Part shown: piece after piece, positions 36,306-48,859 of the stretch
Layout: every line of letters begins with the position of its first letter
Numbering within the stretch: the stretch's first letter is position 1
Assembly (NCBI GenBank): GCA_023238725.1
Contig: CM041547.1
Coordinates: 20,446,744 to 20,510,743 of the forward strand
Direction of reading: 5' to 3'
DNA length: 64,000 nucleotides
From: Scortum barcoo
Lineage: Eukaryota; Chordata; Actinopteri; Centrarchiformes; Terapontidae
The notes under the pieces: model-generated
The model's database searches: none
What the model was told of the DNA's origin: nothing
The model's input: only the letters and a program-made list of their open reading frames with translations
Program-made: the position numbers and the translations under genes

Positions 36306-36600
36306 TTCAGCTCAGCCTGCCGGTGCCTTCTTTATAGAGGCCCGGACGCGCTCCTGCTGCCAGGGCCAAGCCGCGCTCTGATTGGTCCGAGCGGGCCTCG
36401 GTGACCACGCCCAGCGGCTGCGTGAGGCCGTGTGACGCCGATGCCGGGAAGAGGCGACTGTAAACAAGCCTGTAGGCAAGAGAGCGCACCGAGGAGGGAG
36501 CGCGGCGTCACAGAAAGAGGAGCGCACTTTATTTATGCTGCTCTTTTTGCGCGTTTTCAGCTCCAGTACGTGGATGTTGTATAAGAGAGGAGGTGAGATG
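36306..36600 (-). promoter_or_regulatory. junb: junb core promoter with TATA and CCAAT boxes
   Basis: On the - strand CTATAAAG (36,330-36,337) is preceded by CCAAT (36,381-36,385), about 45 bases upstream, in GC-rich sequence. Further upstream are GTCA-type sites and TTCCCGGCA (about 36,440-36,448), which resembles a STAT or ETS site. Spacing and order fit a strong inducible promoter. Confidence 0.7.
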
Positions 36601-36818
36601 ACTCTGCCTGATCAAATCAAAGCTTTTTATTTAATCAAACGTGTTATATTGTAAAATAGAAATGTTTTTGAGTCAATCTAATGTGACCAGAGTCACTCCA
36701 AATACTGAATTCATCTGCTGCCTGATGTTGGATCAGCATACATGATTTATAGCCTTTATGAAACGGCCGGGCTGCTGTGATGTTTATTATGATCCATCCC
36801 GTGGAGGAAGTCCTGCGG

Positions 36819-36945
36819 CCTTATATGGGCATTAATGACGTTCAAGTTCCTCTCCGGGAGAACCGGGAAGCCCCGCCCACCCGGGCCTCATTCCAGCAGC
36901 AGTCCTGCTCCTGTTATAAAGCCCATCCATGAGCCAGTGAGTGAG
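36819..36945 (+). promoter_or_regulatory. Promoter-like cassette facing away from junb
   Basis: A perfect CArG box (CCTTATATGG, 36,819-36,828), a CRE-like TGACGTTC (36,836-36,843), a GC box (CCCCGCCC, 36,871-36,878) and a TATAAA (36,915-36,920) follow each other in + orientation. This is the architecture of a serum-inducible promoter, although junb itself is transcribed the other way. It may be a distal junb enhancer, a promoter for a divergent noncoding RNA, or both. No coding frame starts just downstream. Confidence 0.5.
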
Positions 36946-37740
36946 GGACTTTATGTCTCAGCACGGAGGAGAAGAGAGCCTCCATCTGTATTTACTGAGC
37001 AGATAGTTTAAAACAATCTGCTCTACACAGCCTAACTCGTCTTTTTTTGTTTGTAGTCGCTGATATTTAGATTCAAATCTTAGTGATGTGTGATCTTAGT
37101 GACACACATCACTGGAGCAGAAAACTGTGTGTGATCACACTTCCTGGGATACAGTACCCTTACAGGTTTGTGTTGGGCATGCTGCCCAGCTTTGATCATG
37201 AAACACAAGATACTTTGTCCCACATGAACTGAGCCCAGTCAATTATCTCAAGCAGGGAGATTCACGTTCAGTAAATTCTCACTTTGATCTATAAGGCTTG
37301 TTTCACAAAAATTACCTTTCATTTGGCTCTACAGGTAGAAGACGTGTGGTTTGCTCTCTATAAGAGCACAGTGCTCAGAGAGTGGAAATGCGATGCCTCA
37401 ATAGTGCACCTGTTCCAGTCGTGGAGAAGGGAACCTTTGTCTCCTGTTTGTAATTACTCCAACGCCCACACAAACACAAATGCCTCCACCAGCGTATCCC
37501 ATATCCCTGCGCAGACAAAGCATGTCAGGTAGGATGCTTCATTTCGACAGGAGTGAAATCCTCTGGCTGTACCTGAGGGATGAATCTCTGATCACGTTCA
37601 ACGTGTTGTTTATACCAAGAAACACGAATCGATGAAAAGTGTTTTGTTTACAGAAGTCTCCTGAAGAGGCCATAAGAGATTACACACCACACATCAGAAT
37701 AATTTAACACTGATCATTTTACAAAAGTTGATTTTGTTGA
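36946..37740. other. Sequence downstream of the divergent cassette
   Basis: No gene is recognised. An 82-codon frame at 37,284-37,532 without known resemblance is followed directly by a donor-like CAG|GTAGGA, which is not enough to call an exon. Confidence 0.35.
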
Positions 37741-38300
37741 ATTCAAATTCAAATCAAATTTATTTATTCAAAGCCCAAAATCACAAACATTGATTTGCCT
37801 CGGAGGGCTTTACAATCTGTACAGTTGTGACACCCTCTGTCCTTAGACCCTCGAACCGGAGTCAGGAAAAACTTCAAAAAAAACCTTTATGGGAAAAAGA
37901 AGAAACCTGATGAGGAAGAGCCACAGATGAGGGATCCCTCTCCCTGGGACGGACAGACGTGCAATAGATGTCACATGTACAGAGAACATCATCATCAAGT
38001 ATCCTGATTTCATGGGTTTAGTCCATGTGTGAAGGTATCACAGGTAATGGAAATGAGTCCATGAGTCCAGGTGCATCTCTAGATGTCCTCATATGGAGCT
38101 CTGGGCCACTCGACCTTCTCTCCACAACACAGACACAGATCATGTCCCCACCAGGCCAGTGAACCTCAGACAGATGGACCACAACCAGAATCAGTGAGGA
38201 ACCTGCAAGACTGGAGAGAACAAAGAGGACCGGGGCTCCGGCAGTAACATGCACTTTACAGGACACAAGAGTATTCACATTAACCTTTAACCAATTTAAC
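37741..38300 (+). repeat. Dispersed fish repeat, family D, copy 2 (longer)
   Basis: Shares CAAAATCACAAACATTGATT, TTTGCCTCGGAGGGCTTTAC, GAGGGATCCCTCTCCCTGGG and GACAGACGTGCAATAGATGT with the copy at 14,940. It continues further 3' (GGAGCTCTGGGCCACTCGAC, CCCCACCAGGCCAGTG) than that copy, which suggests copy 1 is truncated. Confidence 0.8.
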
Positions 38301-41300
38301 CACTTTAACTACTTTAACCAGTTTATAAGCTGACTCCAGTTTGCACTACTAACCATATCAATTTGCACTGTCTGTGATTTTGCCATGTCTTTGTTTTATT
38401 GCCATGTCTTAGAGAAACATACTTTCAATCCTCAGCATGTTCTGAGGATAACCAGTCATCAGTTAGGCCTACATTTAGCTGTTCCATCTGTTTGGCCATT
38501 ACCTTTAGTAAACTATTTCAACTGTTTCTGTTACTTTTATTAACTATTTATAGACCTATTTTGGTTTTTTATTTGGTTTGGTTTTTTATTTTGGTTTTTT
38601 ATTTTCCTCTGTGATACAAATGGCTGTGTTTTTTAATTATGATTTCCATTTTTTAGTTAAAAGACAGTCAGTCATGTCAATTATGTGAACTTTCATTGTA
38701 CTCCATTGAATACAAGTTTACCCCTGGTTGAAAATCACTTCTCTAAATAACAAAATTAAACCCATCAAAGTGTCAAATTTAACAAGAATATCATCATATA
38801 TGAATGTTTCCAAACAAATTCAGACCCACCTTTGATTATTTCACCTTTGCCATTCTCATCCACAGAGTGTGTATCCAGCCTGGGCTGGAGGGGGGGTTGG
38901 ATCTTTCAGCAGGTTTTCCCTTTGGCAGTGAACAGTCACAACTACCCTGTAACAACATGTACTCGTTGGAAGAAGCGCATACGAAGATATTTGCTCCGTC
39001 AGACCCTGTTATCAGGTTTAGGCCTACAGGGAATGCTCGTGTTAGGACAGAAATGACTCAACGCCTTTTAACGATGTCACAGACAGGAAAATACAACTGT
39101 TCACCATCTTCTTGACATGAGTTGGAAAGTTGGCCAAAGTCTGAAATCACCACGTTTAGGGTCTCCATGCCTGATCATAATGGCCTCATCTCAGGTAATT
39201 CTCTGGCATGCAGAGCGACTATTTTAATTCTATGCCTTTTTGTCAGTATCCATGGGAATATGAATAAACAAAGGAAAACAACAGTTCCTGGCAGTGTTGT
39301 GCCTCCACTTTGCCACCTCCCTTATAAATTCTATTCTCTGTGCAGCTGCCTGTTTCTGCTGCTGTTCTGCCCTGCTCGGGTTTAAGTTTTATTCAGCGTT
39401 GCGGTAGAGGTTGACCACAGTTTCAGTGACATTTTGGCAAAGCACAACAGTATAGGGTCCAGAATGGTGAGTGTTTACGGGAACACTCGTGTGGTGGCAG
39501 CATGCCCAACCTGCCAAATGTTAGTCAAAAACACTCATGTTACCCAACCAGTGGGAGAGACAAATGTGTGAGCGCCTGAGACAGATGTACAACGTGTTAT
39601 AAATTAATATGCGATATTGTTTTTGGCCTGAACAATCTCTATTAATCACCCCGTCAATTATAAACAGTAGTGAGGCGAATGTTGGGCGGATTCAGCTCTA
39701 AACAATGACATGTGGTGATTAGCTGAACACTTCAGTTATCAGGTTTCAGCTTTTGCGAAAAACAAAAAAAAAAGAAAAAGATGTGGCCGACGTCTTAGTC
39801 ACATCTTGATTAGTCACATCTCTGTTTCGTCTGTTTAGATTTAGAGTTGTTCTGTGCACTCAAGTACAGAAATTCCTTCCTCTGAGTTCTGCTTTTTCTC
39901 CAAAAAATAGTCCGTCTTATCGCCACAAACTGCTCCAGGATATTGTGTTGATGTTTTGTTTTTTTTATGCATATTTTTTGGGCAAACTCTCAAACTGTTC
40001 CAGGCAGGACGAGCTTCTTGGCAACAGACCCTGTTTTAACAGTCAGGATCACATGGATGAGTGCCAAAACCAACTGAGTGTTACCTGCTCTTGTGCCTGG
40101 GTGGGTTTGGGAAAGGCAAGGCCTGAGGGTGAAAGTAAGCTGTTTACCGTAAGATTAGGCAAACAGTGTGTGTGTGTCTGTGCGTGTGTGTTAACAAGCA
40201 CGTATAACACTTAGGGTGGAGTATTCACGAGTGCAGCTTTTTTTCTTTTTTTTTTTTGACCACAGTGTGAACATCTGCATGAAGGGATGAGATAAGAAAG
40301 ATAAGCCTTTTTTTTTAGCTGAATGTTTTTATCCATTGTCTCCTACATCTCTGGAAATGTATCTAGTGATCATCACTCCCATGTGACCCCCAAAATACAT
40401 CATGTAGAATGAACTTTTGGCTTTCTGTGGTTTTATTTGCTAATCAAGTTGGAAGCAGTTGTTTGAAAGAGATTAAGTCTATATTCTTTTTACAATATTA
40501 GCTCATGACCCAAAGGAGAAGTGCATATTTTTCCTGCTCTCTCGCACAATGTTGCCAATTCCTACACACAAGAAAATCCCCTTAATTTCTTCACCCTATA
40601 GATTCTGCTTTTTAACAAAGCAGGCTTTCACGATAAGGTGCTTATGTTGGGGATTGAGCTCTCCTCCTCTCAAACCGTCCCATTGTTCCTTGCCACCTCT
40701 GCACAACTCTGCTTTTGTCAGAGCCGGGCAGCAGCCTACTTGTCGTCTGCCTCTCAGCAACTTTTGGCCCTTTTTGGTTGGTGCGACGGCTCCGTCTCTG
40801 TGACTCAGAGCGGGCCGGGGCAGCCGGGGGCCAATCAGAGGTCAAAGCCCCAAGCTCACTCCTCACTTCAGAGTCTTTCCCCCTGACCTTCACAACTCCT
40901 CCAAACACCCACTCAGCAGAAAAGAGTGCGGGTTAGCGCAGGCAGGGCGGGGTGGGAGCGGCGTGGGGGGAGATGTGCTCAGTCAAATGAGGTTTGTTTG
41001 CAAAGTGCCCTCTTGACAGTGTGGCTGACTCCTTCATTTGGACATAATGGGGTCTCTCATCCTTAGCGTTGTTGTTCTCCTTTGTGACTGTGGCCACTTT
41101 ATTGCCAGGTCTATTAATAGAGGGATCCATCATCGTTTACATCACCATCATCCTCGTCAACATCACATGATGGCCTGGTGGTGTTTTCCTGCCCTCCACT
41201 CTATTAATCCCAAATGGACAATGTTGATCTATTAACATTGAACCTGCTGATTTTACTGACAGCTTCAATCTCATTTAGCCTTTGTGTGCCAGCTATTCAA

Positions 41301-41639
41301 AGGTGAAAAGCTCATGAGGCTCGATTGATTCCAAGCCTGTCGTGCATAAGTGGATGTAATATTGCCCGACAGCATGTTCAAGGTTTTTCAGTTTGCCCTG
41401 TAGAGGAAGTGAAACTGAAGCTGAAATAGAATAATTATAGAAGTCATTATGTTTTAATGGGTTTGATTTTTACTTTGATTATGAGTGTGTCTAATATGAT
41501 TTATTTTTATCTTCATCAGCAGCGTGGCTCCAGGAATGGCAATGTCAGGCTGGTTAGTCTGTCCACTGCTCTGGTCCAGAACAAAATATCCAAACAACTC
41601 TTGGAGCAATTGCCAATAAATTTACAGACATTCATTGTT
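38301..41639. other. Noncoding stretch
   Basis: No gene or named element is supported. T-rich runs occur near 38,550-38,620 and 40,240, and a modest GC-rich patch at 40,780-40,980 has overlapping open frames on both strands without domains. Confidence 0.4.
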
Positions 41640-41970
41640 CCCACAGGATAAATTACAAGCACTTCGGTGAGTCCCTGACTTTGCCGCTAGTGTCATCATG
41701 AGGTTTACATTTGTGGTTTTTGGTGAAATGTTTCACAATTATTGGATGGACTGACATGAAATCCGGTTCATTCTGATCCCCCCGTGGATGATTCCTTAAC
41801 TTTTCATCCAGCACCATCATCATGTCACAAGTCTAGATCAATCCGGCAAATACTTATGACCAAATACCTGCAAAACTGCAAAGACATTCCCATTAATCTC
41901 AGCTGTGTTTAGTGCCGGTCAGCAAATGTTAGCATACTACCATGATAAACGAAGACGGTGTCTGTCTGGT
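41640..41970 (+). repeat. Dispersed fish repeat, family C, copy 2
   Basis: Blocks GTGTCATCATGAGGTTTACA, ATTATTGGATGGACTGACAT, CATCCAGCACCATCATCATG and GTCAGCAAATGTTAGCATAC match the order of the copies at 22,170 and 52,680 and, inverted, at 57,690. Confidence 0.7.
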
Positions 41971-44900
41971 TAGATAGTTAGGGACTGTAAAAACTATTGG
42001 GGTGGGGAGGGGTCTATCTTCATTTTGTTAAAAAGAAAGGCCTTCCCAAGATTTTTAAAATTTTCTTTAGACCCCTTCCATGTCTTAGAAAAAATAGCTT
42101 TATACAGAGCTGTTAGTGTGGCTGTAGACTTTTCAATTTTTTCATTTTCCGTTTTTTCATTTTTTAAATATGATTTAACATTTAAAGCAGGTTTGACAAA
42201 TTGCTGGACCGAAATCATTAACAACGTCAGGCTTAAAAGCAGACATAGTATATCAGACTCAGTGATGGACACATGTGAGACTCGAAGCGCTGCCAAAGAA
42301 AAATGTAAAAAAAGATCTTGCTCATCTTATGTGAAGAAAGTTGGAGGGAAAAAGACTGCTCCTACGCCCATGCCCGTGGCAGTGTACCCAGGAAGTGCAC
42401 GACACGGTGATATCTAAGTGAACTGTAGTGGAAAATCTGTGCATCTTTAATTTGAAGACACATTTTACATTATATGCCACTGAATTTTTTAAAATACTTC
42501 GTCTTCGCTCTCAGCTGTTACATGCCATAAAATCCATGCTGACACCAAACTCCTTTTATTTTTTGCTATTTTTTCTCCATTTTCCAGTCAAAAAAAGGAC
42601 AACTTGTCTCTTATATCCCTGGAAGACTGGTAACCTCTGTGTGCATCAGACTTGTCACAACCTCTTGCTCTCTTATTTATGATAAAACGAGGCTAAAAAG
42701 CCTGTCAGGCAGCCACATGGCCATCCACGCTAACCGAGGGGTCTCTGAGATCTTCTTTGCAAGGTCCTGTGTCCATCCTGCTCAGTGAACCCGAAACTGT
42801 CCTCTAGCAGCTGTGAGTCAGGTGGCTGACCGGAGCTTCAGGGGGCAGCTTCGCTGGCGGGCAGCGGGCCATGTTCTGCAGGAGAAGTGATAGAAAAACT
42901 GTTAGTCAGTCAAAAGTGTGGGCCAATGATGTAAGCGCCAGAGGTCAACATGTTTGGCTGTGTCCTATGGCTCCGTTCGACCCTGATTTTTCTCAGCCAT
43001 CTGCCCTGTCCTCCTCCTTCCTCCCCTCTTTCTCTTTAGTGCAGGAATGTGTAATGATGGTAATGAATGCAGAATGTGCTCTTAATGATCTCGCCCTATT
43101 CAGGGTTACAAGTTAAAAGCCACTGAGCCTGTAGCACAAGAGGACATTTAGCATAACAGAGAATGGGGGGGTATTGTGGCATGAGAGAACAATTGGCTCC
43201 AGATCTTTCCTTGTGTATGCACGAGCAAGCATGTGCTTGTGTGTGTGTGTGTGTGTGTGCACATCTCAGGGGAGGAGGGCTGAGAGAGGGAGGGATGTGA
43301 GATAGCTGACATTTTATCCCGCACAGTCTTGAAGTGGTAAATAAAATACTGCGCAAATTCCTCCACTCCACCAGAGTCTACACACATTTGATCCCGGCGC
43401 GTTTGCCGTCTGCCAAGCTACTTTGAGATTTTCCTTTGAGTGGGTCTACTCAGTTATGGTTTGGCTCAGTCACATAGCCACAGCCGCTCTGATTTGTGTG
43501 TGTGTTTCCTTTTTGCTTCTTTATCTGCCACATGGTCAAAATGTGGCTTTGGTTTTATTGAAACAAAGTGCCTCCCGAGTTTTGCAATGTCAGCCTCAGT
43601 GAAGCTCATGATTGTTGTTTTGTTTTGTTTTTTCAGGCTAATACAAAGAATCAGTTGTGCAGATGTTACTTCCCTCTTTGGCAGATTTGAAAGCTGCTGC
43701 TCCATCACTTCTGCCGTCACGACAGTCTTTGATAACCAATCTCTATCAGAAGTGTGCACGTGTGAACAATCGCATACGCTCTGCAAAACTCCCCCTTTTT
43801 CCGCTTTTGCCTGTCAGCAGTTGTTTCTTGTCTGTGTTGAGTCTCATCCTCGGTGTCTGGTCCACTTCCTGGTTTCCCTCCCAGTCCAAATAAATACAGT
43901 GGAAACTTTGCAGTGCTAGACAGCTGGACGTCATACTGTGGGCAAAGCCAGACTAGGGAATCCCTTCAGGGGGGATGCTGCGTGCTCGACGAGAAGGTCG
44001 TGACCTTGACGGGAATCACGTCATCAGTCGACACATACGAAGAGGTGCAGAGTTCAGGTCAATGACAGCGGGGTGAGTAAGATCACACACACGCCCTAAG
44101 CCCTCATAAAGTAAGATAAACAAACAGCAACACAATCAGTCATACAACACACATGTGCTTTTACTCTTACTTGTGTCAGTGTGAAAGAAATCCACTGGGA
44201 TTTTCTCAGGTTAGGAATAGTTCAGAGAAGAGGTGCAGTGCCAGCAGTTTCTGGGGGCAAACACTCACATGCAAGTCTTTTTTTTTTCCTGTCAACATAA
44301 AAGACCACAGATTTTCTGATTTTGTCTGCGTCGGCAACTCCTGTTAAGCCTCGGGGAGCCTTTGCGTGATCCTGTAACCGAGCGCTGTTCCCCTACGCCC
44401 GGGACCCAGCACGTCTTAAACAAGCCTGGACACGGACGCCCTCGAGTGAATCAGTGCCTGTAAAAATCATCCAACTCCCCCACAAACACCCACATATTTC
44501 ATCCACTCACCCCTCCTCGCGCAAACACAGACAGCGCTCTCCACTCTCGCTCACAGTCACTCTCTTACTCACATATGTAAATGCACTTTTGCTGGTGCAC
44601 CGCCGTGTGCGCAGCTTGGACTGAGCAGACAAACACGCACACACACACACAGCTCAGCCTGCCATCAGACGTGTTTTTGTATCTCACCTCAGCTGACAAT
44701 TACTGTTTGCGCTCTGACAATGATCTCGCGCAGAAGAGATGCCCAGATTAGCATTAGGAGCAGTCTGCAGGTTCTGCTGGGTGGAGGCAAGCAGAGACAA
44801 CCACAGGCAGCGCAATTAGCAGTTTGTGGTCTGTTGTGTGGCACACTAATTACCTCACATTTAATCTAGTTTACCTTAAGTAGCGCGTTTAGGAAGCTCT

Positions 44901-45150
44901 ACTCCAAATATAGACTTTCTATGGGCAATTTAAGAGTCACGTTTGGTCACAAATCACTGTTTAATTGTTTGCACGGCAGAGTTGTTTACCAGTGTTTCAA
45001 ACAGAGGGCATATCTGGGGAGATTTGAGAAGCTTTGAGGCTGTCACGATGAGAGAGAAAATACCGAGAATTTCATTTGAAGGAATGGTTTGGTTTCTCCA
45101 GGAAAAAAAAAAAAAAAAACGTATTTGCTTTTTTTTCTACCTGGTGCCTG
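41971..45150. other. Noncoding stretch
   Basis: No gene is recognised. The frames at 42,025-42,417 (+) and 41,994-42,296 (-) overlap each other and resemble nothing I know. A TG run lies at 43,238-43,260 and an A run at 45,102-45,119. Confidence 0.4.
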
Positions 45151-45154
45151 CACA

Positions 45155-45260
45155 CTGCCAGCTGTAGCTTCATATTCACTGTACATACGTAAGGGCTGTA
45201 TCAAATGCCTCATCAGCAAAAAGTCAGCAAAAAAAAGCAAAAACAAAGCAAATATACACT
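45155..45260 (+). repeat. Decayed copy of family A
   Basis: CAGCTGTAGCTTCATATTCA, CTGTACATACGTAAGGG and TCAAATGCCTCATCAGC followed by AAAAAGCAAAAACAAAGCAA can be aligned to family A, with many differences and A-rich expansion. Confidence 0.4.
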
Positions 45261-47410
45261 ATTCCTCAAATGTCAAAATTCTTTTAATCTTACACTTATG
45301 TGTAATACGTTTGTTTAACTTTCCATCTTACCCAAACCAAAACCTCTCAAATAACACGGCATTTGGTCGATTTCAGGCGAAGCTGCTTCACACAGATACC
45401 AAAACACGGTTAAAAAAAAAACAAACTTCATAGCATCAGAAGCCTTCAAATACTTTTCCCTGAAGTCAAGAACAAACAACATCTTCCCCCTTCATATCTC
45501 ACTCTGAAAGTTTGGACTTAGTCATCTTCACAGTGCCTGTCAAACAGTTCACTGCTTTGTCATTAGTCATCACCGTGTCAGTCTGGGCAAAGTCAGAGGT
45601 GTCCTCGTTTATTATCACATCTACCTCCGTAATAAAGTTTGTTACGCTGCATGTTTGCAGAGCTGTATGCATTTTACCCTCTGTTCTCGACAAAAGATAA
45701 TGAAACACATTTGTGAGTGGAACGATCTCAAGGAACGTACAGTTCAGAGTTGGGATGTTGCCCCAGAGAGCACTGTAGAATCGTGTTCTCCACATGAGAG
45801 AAAAGAGAGTCTTGATGTGTGAGGCCCGATGTTTCCTGTCGTGGCTGTTCATGTTTTTGAAGCGCAGGTTTTAATGGGGCTTTTGCTCGATGTTTCACTG
45901 CAAAGCGCGAGGACAGAAATAGCTAAACAATGCCTGGCGGCAAGAGGCTCGCATCCATAATGACCCCAGCCTTGTGATTGAAGAGGCCCCTCTAAAAGGC
46001 AGAGCAGGTGGAAGTGTAGGTGGTCCCCCCCCCCCAGCACTCTCCTCACGCGCTGCATGTGCACACATAGCTGCCCGACAACCTGCACAACACACACACA
46101 CACATCGACATGCTGTTGGTGTATGTGCTGTTGTCGATGTTTTTCACTTTACTCCCTCACTCTCAAACGCTCACTCACAGATACACAGTTTCTCTGGTTC
46201 ATTTCATACCCTCACAAGTTTTAGCTACTGGACCCCCTCCATACACTAAGAGGCTAAAATGACTGCATCACAGGGGGAAAACATCTTATTTTATTCTATT
46301 TCTGAGTCTCCCCGTGGCTTTGTGGGCATTTCAGTGTGATTAGTATTCCTATAATTCCCTCTTCCTTTGAGAGACTGATGCTAATCATCAACTCTAACTG
46401 CACTCTTACCCAAGTTCCTCTCATTTTATTTCACATTTTTTAAGTGTGCAGTATTCTTGCATCTCAGTCTGAAAACTGTCCCATAAAGCAAAGCAGCTGT
46501 AGGGAGCCGCCGACTTTCTCTTCTGCTCTGAGTAATAGCGAGAGTTGTACTCTCCCCATTGACGTTCTGAGATGGCGATGCGGTGCAAGTGACTGTTTGA
46601 GAGTATCTCCGTTCATCTATTTGACACGCTGCAACGCCCCACGACACTGAAGAGGGGAATGAGTTTCAGCCTCAGATGTAAAAGAACTTTAAGTGCAGAC
46701 TTGGCTGGCATCTGCTGCAATCAGACGGCTTCTTCTTCATCCTGCCACAAGCGCTTGATAACTGACTTCTCAGCTCAGCTTTTGCCGTTACTCACACAGA
46801 GGACTTTTCCAACTGCGTATACTATGTGCATGTGTCAACTTTCATTTGATGTTATCCGGTTTTGACCTCTGCCAAGACCACGAGTATTCAAAATCTTTGA
46901 CTCACAAAAACCCTTGACATCTGATCCTGAATATACAGGCATGTGTATGGGGGTTCACAATTTAAATGGAAAAGCCATTTTGGCGTCTAAGTGTGGCATC
47001 GGTTAAGTAGGTTGGTTTCTTTGTGCTAACTGACAGATATGCGCAGATGTAGGATGATTGCATGCAGGTGGATCCACACACAGATGTCTCTCTCTGCTGA
47101 GTTGGTCAAACACACACACACCCCCTACATCTGTTTCTCTCCCTGCCACATGCACTCACTGCTGTATACTACCGAAATAATACAAGTTGGTTTGGAAGAA
47201 ATGCTCACAAGACAAAACACAGCATCTCAGTGCAATTCAGAAAGTATGAACAATGATTTGCATTTTCCAAAAACATCTATCATTAACTAACATTGAGCAG
47301 TAAGGTTCCCCTTCAGTCACACCAGATAGGCTTAGTGAACCAGATGGGTACCTGGACAGACCAAAAGGACACCAGGGGACAAGAGAGGAGCACCGAGGGT
47401 TACTTGAGTT
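45261..47410. other. Noncoding stretch
   Basis: No gene is recognised. There is a C run near 46,026-46,036 and an AC run near 46,088-46,103. Open frames are short or composition-driven. Confidence 0.4.
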
Positions 47411-47414
47411 TTCA

Positions 47415-48175
47415 CTAACAAGACCACACCATTTGTAAGATGAAAGTAGTTTTATTTGGATTGGCTGAGGGGTATAAATGGGGTCGTTGAGAAGAGGGCT
47501 GTAAAGGGGTCGAGAAGAGGGATGCAAATGAGGTCGGAGAGTGAGATGAAGGGGTTGAAGGCATTGAGGAACCCGAACCAGGGGTCGAGACTCTGGGTGG
47601 GGGCACGTCTCTAGTCGGCGGACTTTGTGATCCCCCTGTGGTTCCTAATTGAAGGGAAAAGGTAGTAGGTTAGATGGTAGTATTAACGCTAACTAACTTG
47701 TGTCTTAAATGGACAGAGGAACTGTGGTGTATGGCAGGGTCCACGTGGACGTTGAGGAGATGTGGCTGCTCCGCGAGGAAGGTGCTTGGGATGGCTCTGG
47801 ATCTTCTTGCTGGAGGGCAGTGATGCTGAGGGTTGAGCTGTCCCTGCTGAAAAGGAAAGAGAGAAGAACACGCTGGCGTTTGGGGGGGAGGGTTGTGAGA
47901 GCTTGAGGCATACACGGTAGATGAAGGGGTTGGATATAAGCACATCCAACCCCTTCATCTACCGTATGCCTCAAGCTAGGTACTTGTGACTGATAGGATA
48001 ACAGGCCTGGGTGGTTGGATTGGGGGAGCACATGTGCTGGCAGAGGAGGTACGGTTGGCGAGGTCTTGTTCCTGAACCTCAGTTATATTAACTACCTGAG
48101 AGGAGACTTGTAGGTCTAGCAACAGTCCAATATTGAGGGAAATACTCATATTTGTACGGAGCCACGAGTTGGCTG
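47415..48175 (-). other. Weak cluster of exon-like segments
   Basis: On the - strand three stretches begin after acceptor-like sites: TTCTTTCTGCAG at about 48,175, CTTTCCTTTTCAG near 47,856 and CCCTTCAATTAG near 47,646. The first encodes a short piece with three N-glycosylation sequons (NMS, NIT, NRT in about 40 residues). The other two are Pro/Ser/Thr-rich. An AATAAA on the same strand lies near 47,453. This could be the 3' end of a small unknown secreted or membrane protein gene, a mobile-element gene remnant, or chance. The frames are not shown to join, and no family is recognised. Confidence 0.2.
47900..47977. repeat. Near-perfect hairpin, 34-36 base arms, 8-base loop
   Basis: The left arm (47,900-47,935) and right arm (47,944-47,977) are reverse complements except for a two-base gap (TACACGG against CCGTATG). 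The loop is ATAAGCAC. The arms carry the block GATGAAGGGGTTGGAT and its complement. Confidence 0.9.
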
Positions 48176-48707
48176 CAGAAAGAAAAAAATATATATATTG
48201 AGTCAACATTTTACTATATTGTGCATTTGAAAAGCTATGATCTGCTCAAAGAGAGACAGTTTTGTTTGCAAGATAAGTGTATATACAGAAAGCCAGCACA
48301 GCAGACCTTTCTCCTCAAAGCATTAAATGCACTGCACCTGCTTTGAGTATCATTATTCCCCACAAGCTCTCAATATCCTTGTTAATTTCCTTTTACAAAC
48401 AATAATCCCTTGCAAAGCAAGTGTCATGAACAAGACTTGATAACTAATCCCTGAGCTAAAGTAAATAGAGTCTCTATGCATTGCTGCCACCAAGGCCATG
48501 AGCCTTAAGTAGGTCCCGGCTAGAATGAATGATTTGGCCTTGTGCGTTCCAAGAATTCTTTAATCCGTGGTAATGAATTAATTAAAACGTGAAGGAATTC
48601 TGAAATCTTGTGCACATGCAATAGTATTTCAAGCATTCAATGCAGTGTAGCCTTGAAATATTTTTTTTCTCTCTGTGGTCACTCTGGGGCTCCGTATATT
48701 TGCTTGC
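48176..48707. other. Noncoding stretch
   Basis: AT-rich unique-looking sequence, including an AT-rich block with ATTAATTAAAA near 48,575. No gene is recognised. Confidence 0.4.
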
Positions 48708-48790
48708 TGTTGAGAGTTAGATCAGAAGATTGATACTCTCATGGCAATATAGCTATAGCAGTTGGCTTAGCTTTGCAGAAATACTGGAAG
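48708..48790 (-). repeat. Dispersed fish repeat, family A, inverted copy
   Basis: GAGAGTTAGATCAGAAGATT, GATACTCTCATGGCAATATA and TTGGCTTAGCTTTGCAGAAA are the reverse complement of the family A core (GTATCAATCTTCTCATCTAA and neighbouring blocks). Confidence 0.6.
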
Positions 48791-48859
48791 CACTGTTAAT
48801 ATTACATCTTTGTATTAATAATGGATCACATGACTACAGAGAAATATAACTCGACTCTG

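Noticed and set aside
42025..42417. 130-codon + strand frame
   Set aside because: Overlaps an equally long - strand frame, has AT-rich codons and no recognisable domain.
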